From NCBI GenBank assembly GCA_029721435.1, contig CM056576.1, positions 111,022,666-111,086,665 on the forward strand: a stretch of 64,000 nucleotides of DNA, given 5' to 3'. The stretch is from Gymnothorax reevesii (taxonomy: Eukaryota; Chordata; Actinopteri; Anguilliformes; Muraenidae). The stretch's first letter is position 1, and every line of letters begins with the position of its first letter. The notes beneath the pieces are model-generated. The model worked only from the letters and a program-made list of their open reading frames with translations. It was not told the DNA's origin and did no database searches. Positions 10,493 to 22,760 of the stretch are shown here, piece after piece. The position numbers were made by a program, and so were the translations under genes.

Positions 10493-11130
10493 GTATCTGG
10501 AATGCCTCCTGCTGAGCTGGTTCCCACAACCACTCAGTTGTTATTTTCAGTAGATCATAAAGCGGCTGAGCAACAGTTGAGAGCTCCGGCACATACCTCG
10601 CCAGATAGTTGAACATCCCCAAGAACCTTTTTCAGTTCTGTCACATTCTGGGGTTGGGGAAAGTTCTCTATCCCTGTCACTTTGTCTGGATCGGGCATGG
10701 TTCCAGTCTTATCGATGAGGTAACCCAGGAAGTGGACCTGTGCCAGACTGAACTTGCATTTAGTCTCGTTCAGTTTCAGGCCCGCAGCTTCGATGAACCT
10801 CAGAGCCTCAGTCAGAGGCTGATCGTGGATTTCTTGTGTTGGGCCGTGAATGAGTATGTCATCCATGTAGACCTCTGTCCCTTCAAGCCCTGCCAGCATT
10901 TTCGCCATTTTCCGTTGGAAAATTTCAGGGACGCTCATTATTCCAAAAGGAAGGTGACGGAAAGCATACCACCCAAATAGAGTGATAAATGTTGTGAGCC
11001 TCCGGCTGTCCTTGTGTAGGGGAATTTGATAAAACCCACTGGCAGCATCCAGTGGGGTAAACACCTTTGACCCCGCAAGGCGTGGCATTATCTCTTCCAT
11101 TGTCGGCAGCATGTATTTTTCCCGTTTCAC
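10493..11130 (-). pseudogene. reverse transcriptase fragment (gypsy copy 2)
   Basis: A 191-codon minus-strand frame (10555-11130) reads FTPLDAASGFYQIPLHKDSR, then HLPFGIMSVPEIFQRKMAKM and VYMDDILIHG with the catalytic YMDD. It continues with KCKFSLAQVHFLGYLIDKTG and the start of the thumb or connection region. The distal part (10493-10555) continues in another frame with PLYDLLK-like sequence until the solo LTR cuts in at 10492. LPFGI has S-V for the usual S-A-P step. Upstream RT blocks are in broken frames. Confidence 0.85.
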
Positions 11131-11674
11131 TGCTCTGTTGAGTCATCTCAAGTTAGCACAGCACCTAACCTCCTTCCTGCTGGGCTTGAGTACTGGTACT
11201 ATAGCAGCACATCACTCTGTAGGTTCCGTTGCTTTTTCAATAATGCCCTCGTTCTCCATTCGTTGGAACTCTTTCTTTACAAGGGGTACGAGAGGTAGGG
11301 GTACTTGCCTAGCTGTCCTCACTGCATAAGGCTGAATGCCCTCTTGTAGAGTTATCTTCACTCGGTTTTCAGCAAACCCCCTGAGCTGAAGATAACCCCT
11401 ATTTCATCCACCCGCCTCACTAAGCCCATCTCAACCGCTTTGGGGCGGCTCAGTAAGCTGCTGCATTTTCCTTGTATCAAATACACTGAGAAGGTATACT
11501 GCTTCTCCTTATAGCTGGTGGTATCTTGAAACTGTCCCATGCATTTGAGCTCCCCCCCTGGGCTTGTGAATGGTGCGTCGTGTGGTCGCAGCTTAATTTT
11601 GGACATCATAGAGCTGCAATTGTACAAACGAGGAGACACTTCACACATCTATTTCTAACGACAGGTGCGTCGGA

Positions 11675-11917
11675 CTAGGATAAACTCCTTTGTTTTCCTT
11701 TGGACGTCATGCAGAGAAATGTCCATTGATCAATGACAGTAGCATCAGCTCCCCTGTCGATTTTGAAGGTGACAGGCTTGTTACATATGGTTAGTCTAAG
11801 AGTCCAATTATGCTGGTTAGCCTTACTGCCAACCTCCCCTAGGTAGTAGAGTTGATTCATGTCCTCTGTAACTTCTCTTACAACTTTGGAATGGCACACT
11901 CGTTCCCAATGTCCCAT
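11675..11917 (-). pseudogene. protease fragment with CCHC remnant (gypsy copy 2)
   Basis: The frame opens MGHWERVCHSK, the second half of a CCHC zinc knuckle whose first half lies upstream in another frame. It continues to VTFKIDRGADATVIDQWTF. This aligns with the retropepsin active-site segment, but the triad reads D-R-G where D-T-G or D-S-G is needed, so the protease is inactive even apart from the frame breaks. Confidence 0.75.
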
Positions 11918-11966
11918 TTTATGAAATTTGTTGCATTTACTTCTCAGTGCGGAGCACCTTCTCTTG

Positions 11967-12640
11967 TCAGAGTGTTTGAGCTTGCCTCATCCCCCACATC
12001 CCTCCATTTTGAGGGTCGCTGAGCTGCTCTGCATTCCTTTTCCTGAAGCGGTTGTTGTGGCGCTGACCTGCATTCACGTTAGCCAGCTGTGCCACGGGTT
12101 GGTTGGACTGGAGACTAACCTGCCATGTTTTCTCCGCCTGGCGCACCTGCTCGACAGCCTGCGCCAGCGTCAAGTCCGCCGTGAGCTGGAGCTGACGGGA
12201 GAGCTCCTCGTCTTTTATGCCTACTATGAGGTGATCTCTGCTGTGCTCATCCCTCTAGTCTCCAAAGTTGCAATATTATGCCATCTCTGATGTACATCTC
12301 GGTTATTTCACCTGGTTGCTGACCCCTCTGGTAGTAACACGCCCGCTCGTTGGATCACGTTGCGGCGAGGCACAAAGTAATCGTCAAACTTCTTCATGAC
12401 ACCGTCGTAATTCTTTTTTTCATCCTCCGTTGCAAACTGAAAGGAACTGAATATCACCTCCCATCACATATATCCGCAAACTCAAGTGAATTTCCCCGTC
12501 AACTTTGTTAAGCTTTGTAGCCAGCCTGAAGCACGACAATCTCTGTTTCCACTCCAGCCATTCTGCGGGGCTGTTAAACTTGAATTCGCTAAGAGGGCGA
12601 AACTTTGGCATTTCCATGCGTAGTTTGGATGCATGACCAC
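11967..12640 (-). pseudogene. Gag fragment (gypsy copy 2)
   Basis: The frame near 12420-12617 begins MEMPKFRPLSEFKFNSP and PAEWLEWKQRLSCFRLAT, a Gag N-terminal pattern seen in this gypsy group. A downstream frame (11967-12173) reads MTLAQAVEQVRQAEKTWQ, which would precede the knuckle. The capsid part between them is out of frame. Upstream (12630-12660) the minus strand has TTTCAGAAGTGGTC, which could be the leader near the primer-binding site. Confidence 0.65.
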
Positions 12641-12660
12641 TTCTGAAACCTTATAATGCC

Positions 12661-14280
12661 TGTAGATTTTACTAACTGACATAAAAACACACTCACTGAG
12701 TACGTGGCTTCATTTCCGTGTTCTTTACTCAAAAGTGTCTCGCTCAACAACAACTTACAAGGGCTAGTATTCTCCGCGCATGCCCCAACCTCCTGGTACC
12801 CACAATGCTCCCCTGCCTATCAAAGATAGTTAAGAGTTAAGATGCCCTACTCTTAACATTCACTCATTACAGCTTTGATACGGAATTCAGACCAGAAAGA
12901 AATAGGGCTTTACGAAAGAAAAAAAAAGCAAAAGAACTGAGAGAAAAAGGGAAGTGATGAATTAGATTGCAGCTATATTAGGTTATATTACAGTTTTTGT
13001 GGTTCTCTGTATTAAAGAACCTAATGGATGCATGCATCCTTTCAAAGAATGCTGAGTTGTCTTTACATTCCCCCAAAATATGTCGGTGAGAACTGTCCAC
13101 ACAGTAGGGAAGTAAATTGGTACCACAGCAATCCTTGGAAAGTTAACAATTTTTTCCCTGTCTGAGAAAAACATTTTCTTGGGAGTTTGACACTTTGGTA
13201 TGTCATGGATTAATTTCTTATGAACATTTTCGATGTGTGCATTAGGCAGCCAAATCTGCAATCGTAATACTTTATTGTCTACAAATCTGTTTTTGCAACC
13301 TGTCAGACCATTTTAATTCTTTATGGGAATGACATATGTCTATGCCAGTGTCAGTACTGATGACAATTGTGACAAACTAAGCCTACTAAACAGCGGCGTC
13401 AACTTTGATTATGTTGGACACGAAGCTTGTTTGTTTTCTCCTGTACCAAACATATTTTTGTGACAGAAATACAAGGGCCAAATGGTTGGCATTCCTGGGG
13501 ACAGTCCCGTGCATAGTACACAGCTCCAGTGTGCACACACTGCTTTGGTAGACAGGCTTTCTGAGCTGCTCTCTTGCTCTGCCTCCATGGCAAAACATTC
13601 CTCTGCCTGCTACATCGTTCTTGCCAGCAGCTAGTTAAAATCCCATCTCCACCCCACCTGCGGGCTCTGAATTACGAATAGGGTGTGGGGATATCCTGAA
13701 ATTCCTTGCTGCAGGATGTGTCAGGGTCAGAGCATAGACAACAGACAATCTTTGAATCTATGGTTTACATGTGAGGTGGCAGACAGAAATGTAGGTGTGC
13801 GATTTTAACTTCACGGGGACATAACAACCCTCTAATGACTGCTCCGTCTTGCCTTTTTCACGAGTATCATGAACAAAATTGATTTTGCTACTGCAGTCAC
13901 TTTTTAAATTGTTATGTTGAATGTGGATCAAAAACCATTTGTCACTCAGCCGTTTCTGATGAGCCCTTCTCATTTTTTTCATATCTGGATTTTTAGAAAT
14001 GGTCAGCACCGAAGAGAAGGGACCTTGTTAGTAAATGCAAAAAAAAAAAAAAGTACCACCATCCAGTTTCAAGCCAGCAATTTTACCCTGGCAACTGTCA
14101 ACAGGAAGCATTAATTATGTCCCTCAATTCAAGTCAGAACTAACTAGTTGAAAAATGACACTTTTGATTTACTTTATTTAGAAAATAGCATGAGCTTAAA
14201 TATCCTCTGCTTTGAGCCAAGTTTTTTTCTTCTGTGTATTACTGTGCGGGACCTATGTGTTAGGGGCATGGCAATAATAT
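12661..14280. other. unassigned intergenic sequence
   Basis: No protein family, terminal repeat or tandem repeat was recognised. Short open frames exist on both strands but have no motif and no supporting context. The stretch 12660-12850 may include an LTR of gypsy copy 2. A 12-nt A run lies at 14040-14051. Confidence 0.4.
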
Positions 14281-14289
14281 TTTGTGTGG

Positions 14290-15500
14290 AAGTGAGTCAG
14301 GCCTGGAACCACGAGGGTGCTAAAGGGGGTTTTGCCCCCTCAGCCGTATTTTCTAACCCCCTAGTTTGTTTTAATTACCCTATAGGAAAAAAGCAAGATA
14401 TTGGCCCGGACAACGCACAGAAGGAGGCTCTGAAGCATAGCATTGCTTTTTGTGCGTTTTTCGAATAGATTTGTTTGCCGAGGCACATGTACGTGATGCG
14501 ATTAAGAAAAAATTAAACAAACAGTTAAAACACCCAAGTTAGCTTGCCGCATGAAGTAACTTCCTTGCTGTTAGCCAAAAAAGCAGGTTGGAAGACAGAT
14601 CGCAGAACGTACCTTTTTAAGAAAAAAAAACAAAAAACATCTGCCGATTCCAGTAGCCCCAGCTGCAGCAAAGGTATTGCCGAGTCCAAACAGAATCAGC
14701 AAACTCCTCCAGCCGCAGATGACGTTGCCCTGGTGGGCCCAGCCACAACAAGCACCGTTGGAATGGGTTCACTGCCTGCCCCGACTCTGCTCGAGACAGA
14801 GGTAGGTGGTTAGTTTTTTGTTTTTAGCAGTCATCTCTCGGTGGTTAGAAATGTTCATAAATTCTATTATTTTGCGTCTCATAAGCTATACGTTCCAAGT
14901 GATCCTATTGGCTTCATCACTTTTGTAAAATAAGTGAAGACCACAAAGGTAAAAGGATCAGAGTCCAAATTTTGCATTTTTGTATATTTTATAGGGTAAA
15001 TATTGTTATAGTATTTATAATGATATATAGCAATATAAAATATTATTGTAATATTTTATTATTTTATATTTTTTGCATATTTTTTTCAGTATTTTGTTTC
15101 TAAGATTGTTTTGAATTTTTAATTCATCATTTCTCCACAATGTGAAAATGTGACTGATAATTTTTCCACTGTGGTCGTCAAGTGTATAATAACAGTAGTA
15201 GTTCTTTATTAGCCTTTCAGATGCTTTTTCATGGTTGAATCAATAAATCTAAGCAAACCCACGACCAGAACAATTTTAGTGGTGTGGTGAGTGGAAAATA
15301 TGGTCCAAATATTTTTTTATTTTATATTATTGCACTAACACATGGAACAGGTGGGGAATCGTTCACAAAGTCATAACGCCACTATATCGCCACCTGCAGG
15401 GAGAAAAAAAAGTAGAATTAGGCTTAAGATGACAACCCAATATTTTACTATATAAAAAATTAGCCCCCCTCACTATTTCTAATTGCCTCCTCAGTCACTT
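14290..15500 (+). other. possible decayed hAT-like unit with a short ORF
   Basis: The segment begins with a GGGGG/CCCCC hairpin (AGGGGGTTTTGCCCCCT near 14323-14340). It contains an 89-codon frame at 14544-14813 whose lysine-rich start (KKKKQKTSADSSSPSCSK) and serine/proline-rich remainder resemble, weakly, first exons of some fish hAT-family proteins. The frame ends at a good splice donor (GAGGTAGGT). Near 15466 another C-rich motif, GCCCCCCTCAC, could be the opposite end, but the two ends do not pair convincingly and no target duplication was found. No transposase core is visible, so classification is tentative. Confidence 0.2.
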
Positions 15501-17961
15501 CATCCGCACGCTGGGCCTATAGTGAGTTCTGATGTTCGCGGAGCATATGTTTTGAAGTTTAGAACCATGACTCTACCGTGCTGACACAGATTACTTGTAG
15601 CAGAAACTGCTGATTATTTTGAACAGAATGAGTCTTCTGAACCTGATGGAATCTGTGGACTCCTTGGAACAACTTAGAAAGCAGAGCACACAGTAGCCAC
15701 AATGCACATGCAACAAATTGCTGGTCGGCTTCATGGCCAGAGTTTTGAAGCTTTGAGCTTCCACTGCATTCAGTATCATCGTTAAAATTCTTACATTTTA
15801 CTCATTAGATTTTTGCTTTGAATCTGAATGAGCACGCACCAAGACTCTAGGACTGGTTTATCAAGTTATTTCATCATCTTTGTCATGGTGGCAGTCTGCA
15901 ACGTAGATATGAAGTAAAATTTGATGTATTAAAATACAAGGGAATTCATTTCTTGCATTTGTTCAAAAAGTTTGAAAGCAATATGAGGATATATATAGGG
16001 GAGTAATTCAAACATGTGGGAGGGCAGTGTATAATACCCATTAGAGCCATTACATCCAATTTATCAAGCTCCGCGAGAATTAAACCATCAGTGTAAGTGC
16101 AGATTATTTAACACTGCTACTATTCACATAAAAATCTTGTGGCTGTGCTCATTTACAAGCATTAGTAAGAGTGACTTCCTCCCTCAAATACCAAGGAAGG
16201 CAGAGATGTGATTTTTGGCATCCTGCGTGCTACAGTAATTAGCTCTATCTGAGCCCCAGGCATTTTCAGCCTCAGAATTGAAGGTCCATGATTTCCCCTT
16301 TTAGTGTAGCTATTAATCACTTAAATATATTTAATTCCCACCTGAAGTCATTATATCCACAACATAATTAAAACCTTAGTTGTAGGAGGACTGGTCTTAA
16401 AGATAATAAAGTCCTTAAATGAATGTGGCTATCCATTCTTTGAAGCACCATTAAGTAAATTTAACAATTTGTAACACTCTGCAAAATTAAAGCTTAGTTG
16501 ACACATAGACTTGGAAAACAACCTAATGTAGTAGGCATCAAGACTGCATTGGAAAAATTCTTTTGGGAACTCCATTTTTGACCTCTTTCTCAAATTGTGA
16601 AGGCAAATCAAAAACTTTGATTGGACAGATTATGATCATGACTGCATTTAAAAATGTCTTGTTTGACATGATATATTTTATTGTTTTTTCACATTTATTG
16701 ACCATAAATTAAGCAACAGAAAAAACAGCATTTATATTTAGTTATGTCTTTTCACAGGACCACTTCAAAAATGCTGTTGTACTGTAAATTTTACTGCAAT
16801 AGTGTAGCAGAAGTTAAGAGCGCGTCCACGAGAGGACCGGGTAGGGGTGACTCATGCCACCTCACCGATTTCCTTCAAACTTCGCCTGGTGAAAGGGGTC
16901 TCCCAAAAACTTGAGAAGCCAGAGCAGTTCAACCTAAAGGTTTTTCTACTTAGAGAGGAACTAATCCTCATGGCTTTTAGGAGAAAACCTACAAAATGAG
17001 GCCCAAGTTTGAGACTCTCCTACTCTTAGAACTCAGTCAATTCAGTTCCCCTTTGGGCTGGTATCCTGTGTACCCCTTGTGACCTCACTGCTTAAGTATT
17101 GTGTTACATGGATCACAGCTTGTCAATCAGTGTCACTTAATCATCCGCTAAGTGGTGCCATAGTTTCAGAGTCTCAGAAAGGTCCAAACTCAACTTCTTC
17201 GTGGCCAAATATCTCTAATGGCCAACTCTCTATAGGATTAAGGCAATTTTCTCTACTTATATCTACTCCTGGGCCAACAAAATCGCAAAAAAGAAAAAAA
17301 TTGTTCTCAATTATTTCCCTTGATTGACACGTTTTCCAATTATAGTAATAACCCATTGGCTTCTCTCCCCATGCAATCTCACAGCAACGAAATCATAGGC
17401 AAAATTCAGTACAGAAAATTTTTTTTATTGTTGATCTGTTGATCTTGCAATGATAATTAATAAAGATACCAATGCCACAATGTTAAAATGGAAAATTCAG
17501 GGAGATTAAGATTCATCAGCCAAATACCAGCCATTTACGTAGCAGGAGTTTAAAAAAAAAGTCTGCTTGCTGCATTTTCTCACCCCTATTAATGCTCCAT
17601 TGTGTCAACCGCTGCTTTCCACTTGCTTCTCATCCCCTAAATCTATTTATTGAATCCTATTCCATCAGGTAGCTATTTATGTTCCCTCCCTGACGGGACA
17701 TTTTGTCCGGTTTCCTGTGTGCGTGTGCGTCCGCATTGGCGTTCCCAGCATTTCTGGACCATAACTCAGAAACCGTATATATTTCCATGAAAATCTGCAC
17801 TCATTTGCTACAGCTCGTGCAAATGTACCTTTGCTATTTTGTAGTAATAAACTTTTCCAGTTTCTTCCTAAATGTCTGTGAACATCAATAAGGGGCAGAT
17901 GTAATGGGGTGGGGGGAGACATTTGTTTTTGTGTTTTTTTGCCTAAAAACAATCTCTAGCT
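15501..17961. other. unassigned intergenic sequence
   Basis: No gene found. The stretch around 15970-16400 has balanced, complex sequence with several ATTA-type sites and no repeat signature, and could hold conserved non-coding sequence. From 16800 to 17200 a different composition appears (GCGCGTCCACGAGAGGACCG near 16828), which suggests the edge of an unclassified repeat. The segment 17690-17790, with TTCTGGACCATAACTCAG, resembles the drug-like refrains of dispersed non-coding fish repeats. Confidence 0.35.
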
Positions 17962-18271
17962 CAGGGGTGGGCAATTCCAGTCCTGGAGGTCCGGTGTGTA
18001 TGCAAGATTATTATTTTTATCAGTAACCCAGACTATTTGAGTTAATTGGTTGTATACAAAACATAGATTTGCACAAAGTTTAGCTAAAAGAAAAATGTTT
18101 GATGTGGTTTGAGAAGAATAGTTTTTGGTGGTCATCTATGATCATTTAGAGAAATGCAGCAGAAAAGTCAGATTTCATAAATACTTTGGTTAATTAAAAT
18201 AATTGACCAATGAAAGGCCAAACGTTGGAGTGAAAACCAGGGACAGGTACAGCCCTCATTGCCCACCTCTG
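17962..18271. mobile_element. hAT-type MITE, 310 bp
   Basis: The left end CAGGGGTGGGCAATTCCAG and the right end, read on the other strand, CAGAGGTGGGCAATGAGG form imperfect terminal inverted repeats. The flanks CTCTAGCT (17954-17961) and CTCCAGTT (18272-18279) are an 8-bp target duplication with two mismatches, the length produced by hAT transposases. There is no coding capacity. It would be moved in trans by a hAT transposase. Confidence 0.8.
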
Positions 18272-18279
18272 CTCCAGTT

Positions 18280-21200
18280 TAAATTTAATTTTAGTGAGCT
18301 AACAAGCTCTGCAACTTATGTGCTCCCCAGCTCATGCTTTGAACTTTTTCCACTTGTTCCATAATAATGTAAATAAATCATGACCTTCGTGTATTCTGTT
18401 CCTCCATTTTGCTAAATTTCCTTTTTTCTCCCCAGCCAGCTTTTGAAGCACATTGACCTGTGACAATTCTTTGCTCATCGAGCAGGTTACTGGCTAAATG
18501 GTTCAAGGAGACAACGTTTGCCATAATTTGCAAGCTAACACAAAAAAGATGCACAATAAATTTACATTTTAAAAAGGAACAGCAGTCGAGATTACAATTC
18601 CCCAGCCAAATACGTGTCATTCCCATAAGAGGTATACAGATGAACTCACCGACCATGTTAGCATGCATAAGCAGCATTTAATGACTTTTCTGAGTGCTCC
18701 ATAATGCCAACCTCAATTTTCTACTTTCTTTGTAATCTCCTAAATATTATATTACCAAATCCTATTCAATCAGTGGACAATTTTTATTATAATGTTCGTG
18801 AGCTACCAAACTCTGCAACTAATACTCTCCCCAGGCCAGGCTAACTTAATCCAGCAATAAATATACAAGCCAAGTCAAGTAAAGTCAGGTAAAGTTGCAA
18901 GACTGTAGTTACATTTATGTATGTGGCAACTGCAGCAGTGCTTTCATTCATTCTCTTCCATGTATTATACTCTGTTTACAAAAGCAATGCCTATCCCACA
19001 ACAGGTGAATTGCGGTTAAAAATTTTGACCGGCCCCTATCAATATTTTTTCGTTTCCTTAAGTTAATTTTTATTTATTTTTATTGGTTTCCTAAGCAATC
19101 AACAAAGGTCTCTATGAGCAGCACACACTGTACTGTCTTGTAAACTTAAATACCTTGGCAGGTCTCTCTATCAGCTCAGGCAGCATGACAACCCCCTACA
19201 GTACTGCTGCAGCCACCACGCTAGTTTTGTAATAGCCCTCATCAGGAGCTCAGTGAAGGCCGAAAACAGTCTGCTCCCTTTCTTTTTTTTGGACGTTTTT
19301 GATCTAGATGTTATTCTTCTGTTGTTGCACATTCTTTATAAATCTCTTTAGGCTATGAACGAAGAACATTGGCCTGGACTGTCACTTTCAAAGGCCAGTC
19401 TACATTATTACTTTGAATTATTTTTGAGACAATAAAGGCCGATTAGAGGTAAAGCTATTACTCGTCATAATATTCTTTATTAGTAGAGTGCTTCCATGCC
19501 ATTAGTACTGAGTGCTACTGTAACCCAATGGAGGATCACAAATATATTTCAAAAATGAATAAATTATTCACATGATGAGAAGTGAGCACTGGACATTAAA
19601 AGCAAACACATGTAAATGACTGGTGAAGATTAGTGAAAAAAGATGAGAGGTATAAAATCTAGGTTGATTAAAATTAACCCATAAATATTTTTATCCTAAC
19701 AAGCTGTTTAAAGGATGCATTTCTGACTTATTTCATTGCTAGACTTGACTCAGAATCAATGCAATACAGTTTTCTTAGCATTAAAATGTCTTATACTTAC
19801 AATTGCCTCTTTCAGAAGCTTTGAATCTAGACTAACCACTGAACGCACTTTTATATGCACACAAGGGAAGCAATTGAACACAACTAACCATTTGAAAACA
19901 CCTGTGAAGTCATTTGCCTTGAGTAGTGTACCCGAAGCGGTGGAAATATGGATAAAAAGTGCTATTTATTATAGATTTGGAAACCAAATGTGTAAAAATA
20001 CTCGCAGATGAAGCCTGAATATTTCCAATGTGCTCATGCATGTAATGTATGTTTTTGAATCAAATTTGGAGCATGGAAGCATATCAAGAAGTGTCTTTGC
20101 TCCAAGGCTTAGGGTACGCACTGCATAATCACCTTTTCTCATCTGATTTACACATCTGTGATTTCTATCTTTTCTAATTTCACCGGTCTTTCTCAAAAAG
20201 TTAAATTCTGTACTTTTACTGAATGAATAAATAAATAAATAAAGCCACCAGATAAACCTATGAAAATACATTTTAAGATTGGTTACATCCCTGATGCATA
20301 TGCTTGCACACCATCTTTTCCAGTGGATGGAAAATGGAAACTATGAAAACTCAGCACTTCTGATAAGACAAATTACTTTCATTAATGCACTTTCTCCTGC
20401 AAAGACAGAGTTGAAATTGAAGTCTTAAGGCTTTGTAATTTAATAATAATAATGGAAAAATGCTCATAAAAAAGGTTGATAGCCATTTTTACTACACTCT
20501 GTCAGGAAATAAATGAACAGCACACACCCAGATTAATGATGTGAAAACTGAATGAAAAGCAGAATATAAATTTAAAAGTAAATTTTTTCTCCCTTGAGCA
20601 CTGTTAAAATACATCCAGTGTGTCTATAGCGAATCCTTAAAGAGTAACAACATACAGAAACACTTGATTTTGAGCTATAATTTTCTACATAATGTTGTTA
20701 ACTTACAGAATCAAATGATATGGGTAATTTTCTCAGCTTCTGAACCCAAGTGTGCCTGTCCCAGTTTTAACCTCTAGAAATCCAGCTCAATACAAACCTA
20801 CTGGTTGAAATGCACAGAGCAAGTTTACTTGGACATAATTACATGAGCATGATCGTCCATCCACACGCCACCCAGTCCATGTACATGACTGTCACTATAT
20901 AAAAGTTAGAGTGGAAAGGGGCCTGGACCTTTATTGCATGCTGATAAGCTCGTTTAATTTTGAGGGAGCTGGTCCAGGGTGGATAAACAGATCACTGAGC
21001 TATCTTTTTACACTAAGACTGCTGTAACAGAGATTCTGCAGAACATAGCAGAACCACTGAAAACCCTGAATTAAATCCTTTGCAGTTTTACATTATCATA
21101 CAAGGGAATATTTGGGTGACAATGAGTGATTAATAGAGATGACACAAACTGAGCTGTAGCTATTGAATCAGTGCCAGTTGTATCCGCTTTTAATTCCATG

Positions 21201-21615
21201 AATTCAGTTTACAAAAGAGTCATTTGGTTTTAAGTGACCTTTTCCTTTCGCAGATCTTTTTTTTTTTTAAATTGTGTTTCCTTATTGATAGATATAGAAT
21301 AAACTTACTAAAACATAAAGTGTAAGGTTCCGCAAATAGTTTATTTTGCTTGTTTTTTTGTGCATTCAAGAGTCGTAATAGTGGAACTAAATTCAAATTG
21401 TACACAATTATTTTCTAGTTGCAAGCTTTGCTAACATTATGTTTGAACATCAGAATGGTTATCTGAATGGTTATGAGAAGTCATTAAAACAAATACAGAC
21501 AATGCAAAACGTTTAGAAAAATTGTTTTAAAATTGCCAATTAGCATTTTAAAATGAAACAGTATGTAAATCGAAAAACTTTCAAATTTTTTCCCTAAATG
21601 TAATCTCCGATATAC
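18280..21615. other. AT-rich intergenic DNA, no gene recognised
   Basis: No open frame with a recognisable domain. An (AATA)n run sits at about 20223-20242. The stretch 20560-21200 is complex, contains no repeats that I could pair and has many homeodomain-type TAATTA or ATTA sites, so it is a candidate conserved non-coding region. The block 18990-19280 has a mixed T-rich and GC pattern that may be an old repeat. Confidence 0.4.
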
Positions 21616-22760
21616 AGTGGGTTGACCGCAATTTGACCGATTCCGCAATTTGCAGAAATCAAGCCTTTTTTGCGGGAAAACAACTTCGCTGTCAGCCTTG
21701 AGTTTGACACCGCTGGAATGGTAAATTATTGTGGATTTAACGCTTAACTATCGTTTCGGGATATTCGGCTTCATAGAGAAGTAAATGCCCGATAACTTTT
21801 GCTTGCCGTTGCAGCAGTAGGCTACCAAATCAACGCTTGTGATAAGGCGCACTGTGCAGTGTGTGGCTGTTAAACACGTGTATTCCCGGGATTCCTCACA
21901 TGTTATTAGTGCCATTATGATCGGAAATTATTGTATATTTGTCCACATAAATCCCAATTTCGTACTCTTGATACTTTTTCATCAACACCCAATAGAGTGA
22001 CTGCTTGTCATTTGACTAGTTCCGCAAACGCCATTTTGTAGGTTTACAAACTTGTGATTGATGAGACATTATTCTCGTTTATTTTTTCTGAAAGAATTTT
22101 ATGAAGGTTTATTGTAGTCAGTGTGAAATAAAACATTTCTCCTCTGCCATAACTGTTTTAATGTGGCTCAACGGGCTGATCATGACTCATGTCCTGTGTT
22201 AATCTGAACTTGTAGTCTCATCCTGATCATTGTAATGTATACTTGGTATTTACTAGGCCTACTTGAATTGGAAAGAGTAGAAAGAATCATCCGTAGTCGC
22301 TGATAACAGTTGAATATCGATGGATGTACAAATCATTGTGAACTGAGGCCAGCGCACGTGGATTCCAGCTGACACAATGTCGACACACGGAACAGTTAGC
22401 CATGAATTTAACCAATTATTGTGATATCCTCTATAGAGTGATGCAGGCTAAAATTGGTGGAAAATACATGTGTGTGTTTCTTTGTGGCCAGGGGCACGCA
22501 ATAATGCCAATAAACAAAGAATATCATAACTTCGACCTGACAAAGCGTGCTGTTTGCGAATTTGCGGAACCAGTCAAAGGACGTGCCACTGAAAAATGAC
22601 TGTGCAAGGCTTTATTCCTAATGACTGAAGAAAACTAACTGATCCACAAAAAGCGTAATTTCTGCAAATTCGTGAATAGATAACTTTCCGCCAGCGAATT
22701 CTGTATCGAAACCAGACGCTTCAAACAAATTCCGTTTGCGGAATAGGCTATACTAAATTA
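21616..22760. mobile_element. unclassified element with imperfect subterminal inverted repeats
   Basis: Near the left edge, GCAATTTGCAGAAATC followed by a CTTTTTTGCGG-like tract (about 21646-21680) is matched in inverted orientation near 22639-22672. The sequence between has a 66-codon plus-strand frame (22402-22599) without a known domain. Phrases such as TTTGCGGAA and its complement recur through the segment. I could not define exact ends or a target duplication. It may be a non-autonomous DNA transposon. Confidence 0.35.

Larger units (their letters stand above)
7050..12660 (-). mobile_element. degenerate Ty3/gypsy element, copy 2
   Basis: The minus strand carries Gag (about 12.6-12.0 kb), a CCHC remnant and protease (11.9-11.7 kb), RT (11.13-10.5 kb), RNase H (8.74-8.1 kb) and integrase (7.97-7.49 kb). 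This is normal gypsy order. It differs from copy 1 in sequence and lacks a visible chromodomain. It resembles, from memory, the fish and invertebrate proteins often annotated as K02A2.6-like. RT and RNase H are separated by a 1753-bp solo LTR at 8740-10492; removing it makes the two pol pieces contiguous. Frameshifts and stops show the copy is dead. LTRs were not located with confidence. The segment just right of Gag (about 12650-12780) is a candidate 5' LTR end. Confidence 0.85.

Noticed and set aside
14290..15500. Confident hAT element
   Set aside because: C-rich and G-rich edges do not pair well, no 8-bp duplication was found, and no catalytic motif is visible. Kept only as a low-confidence possibility.
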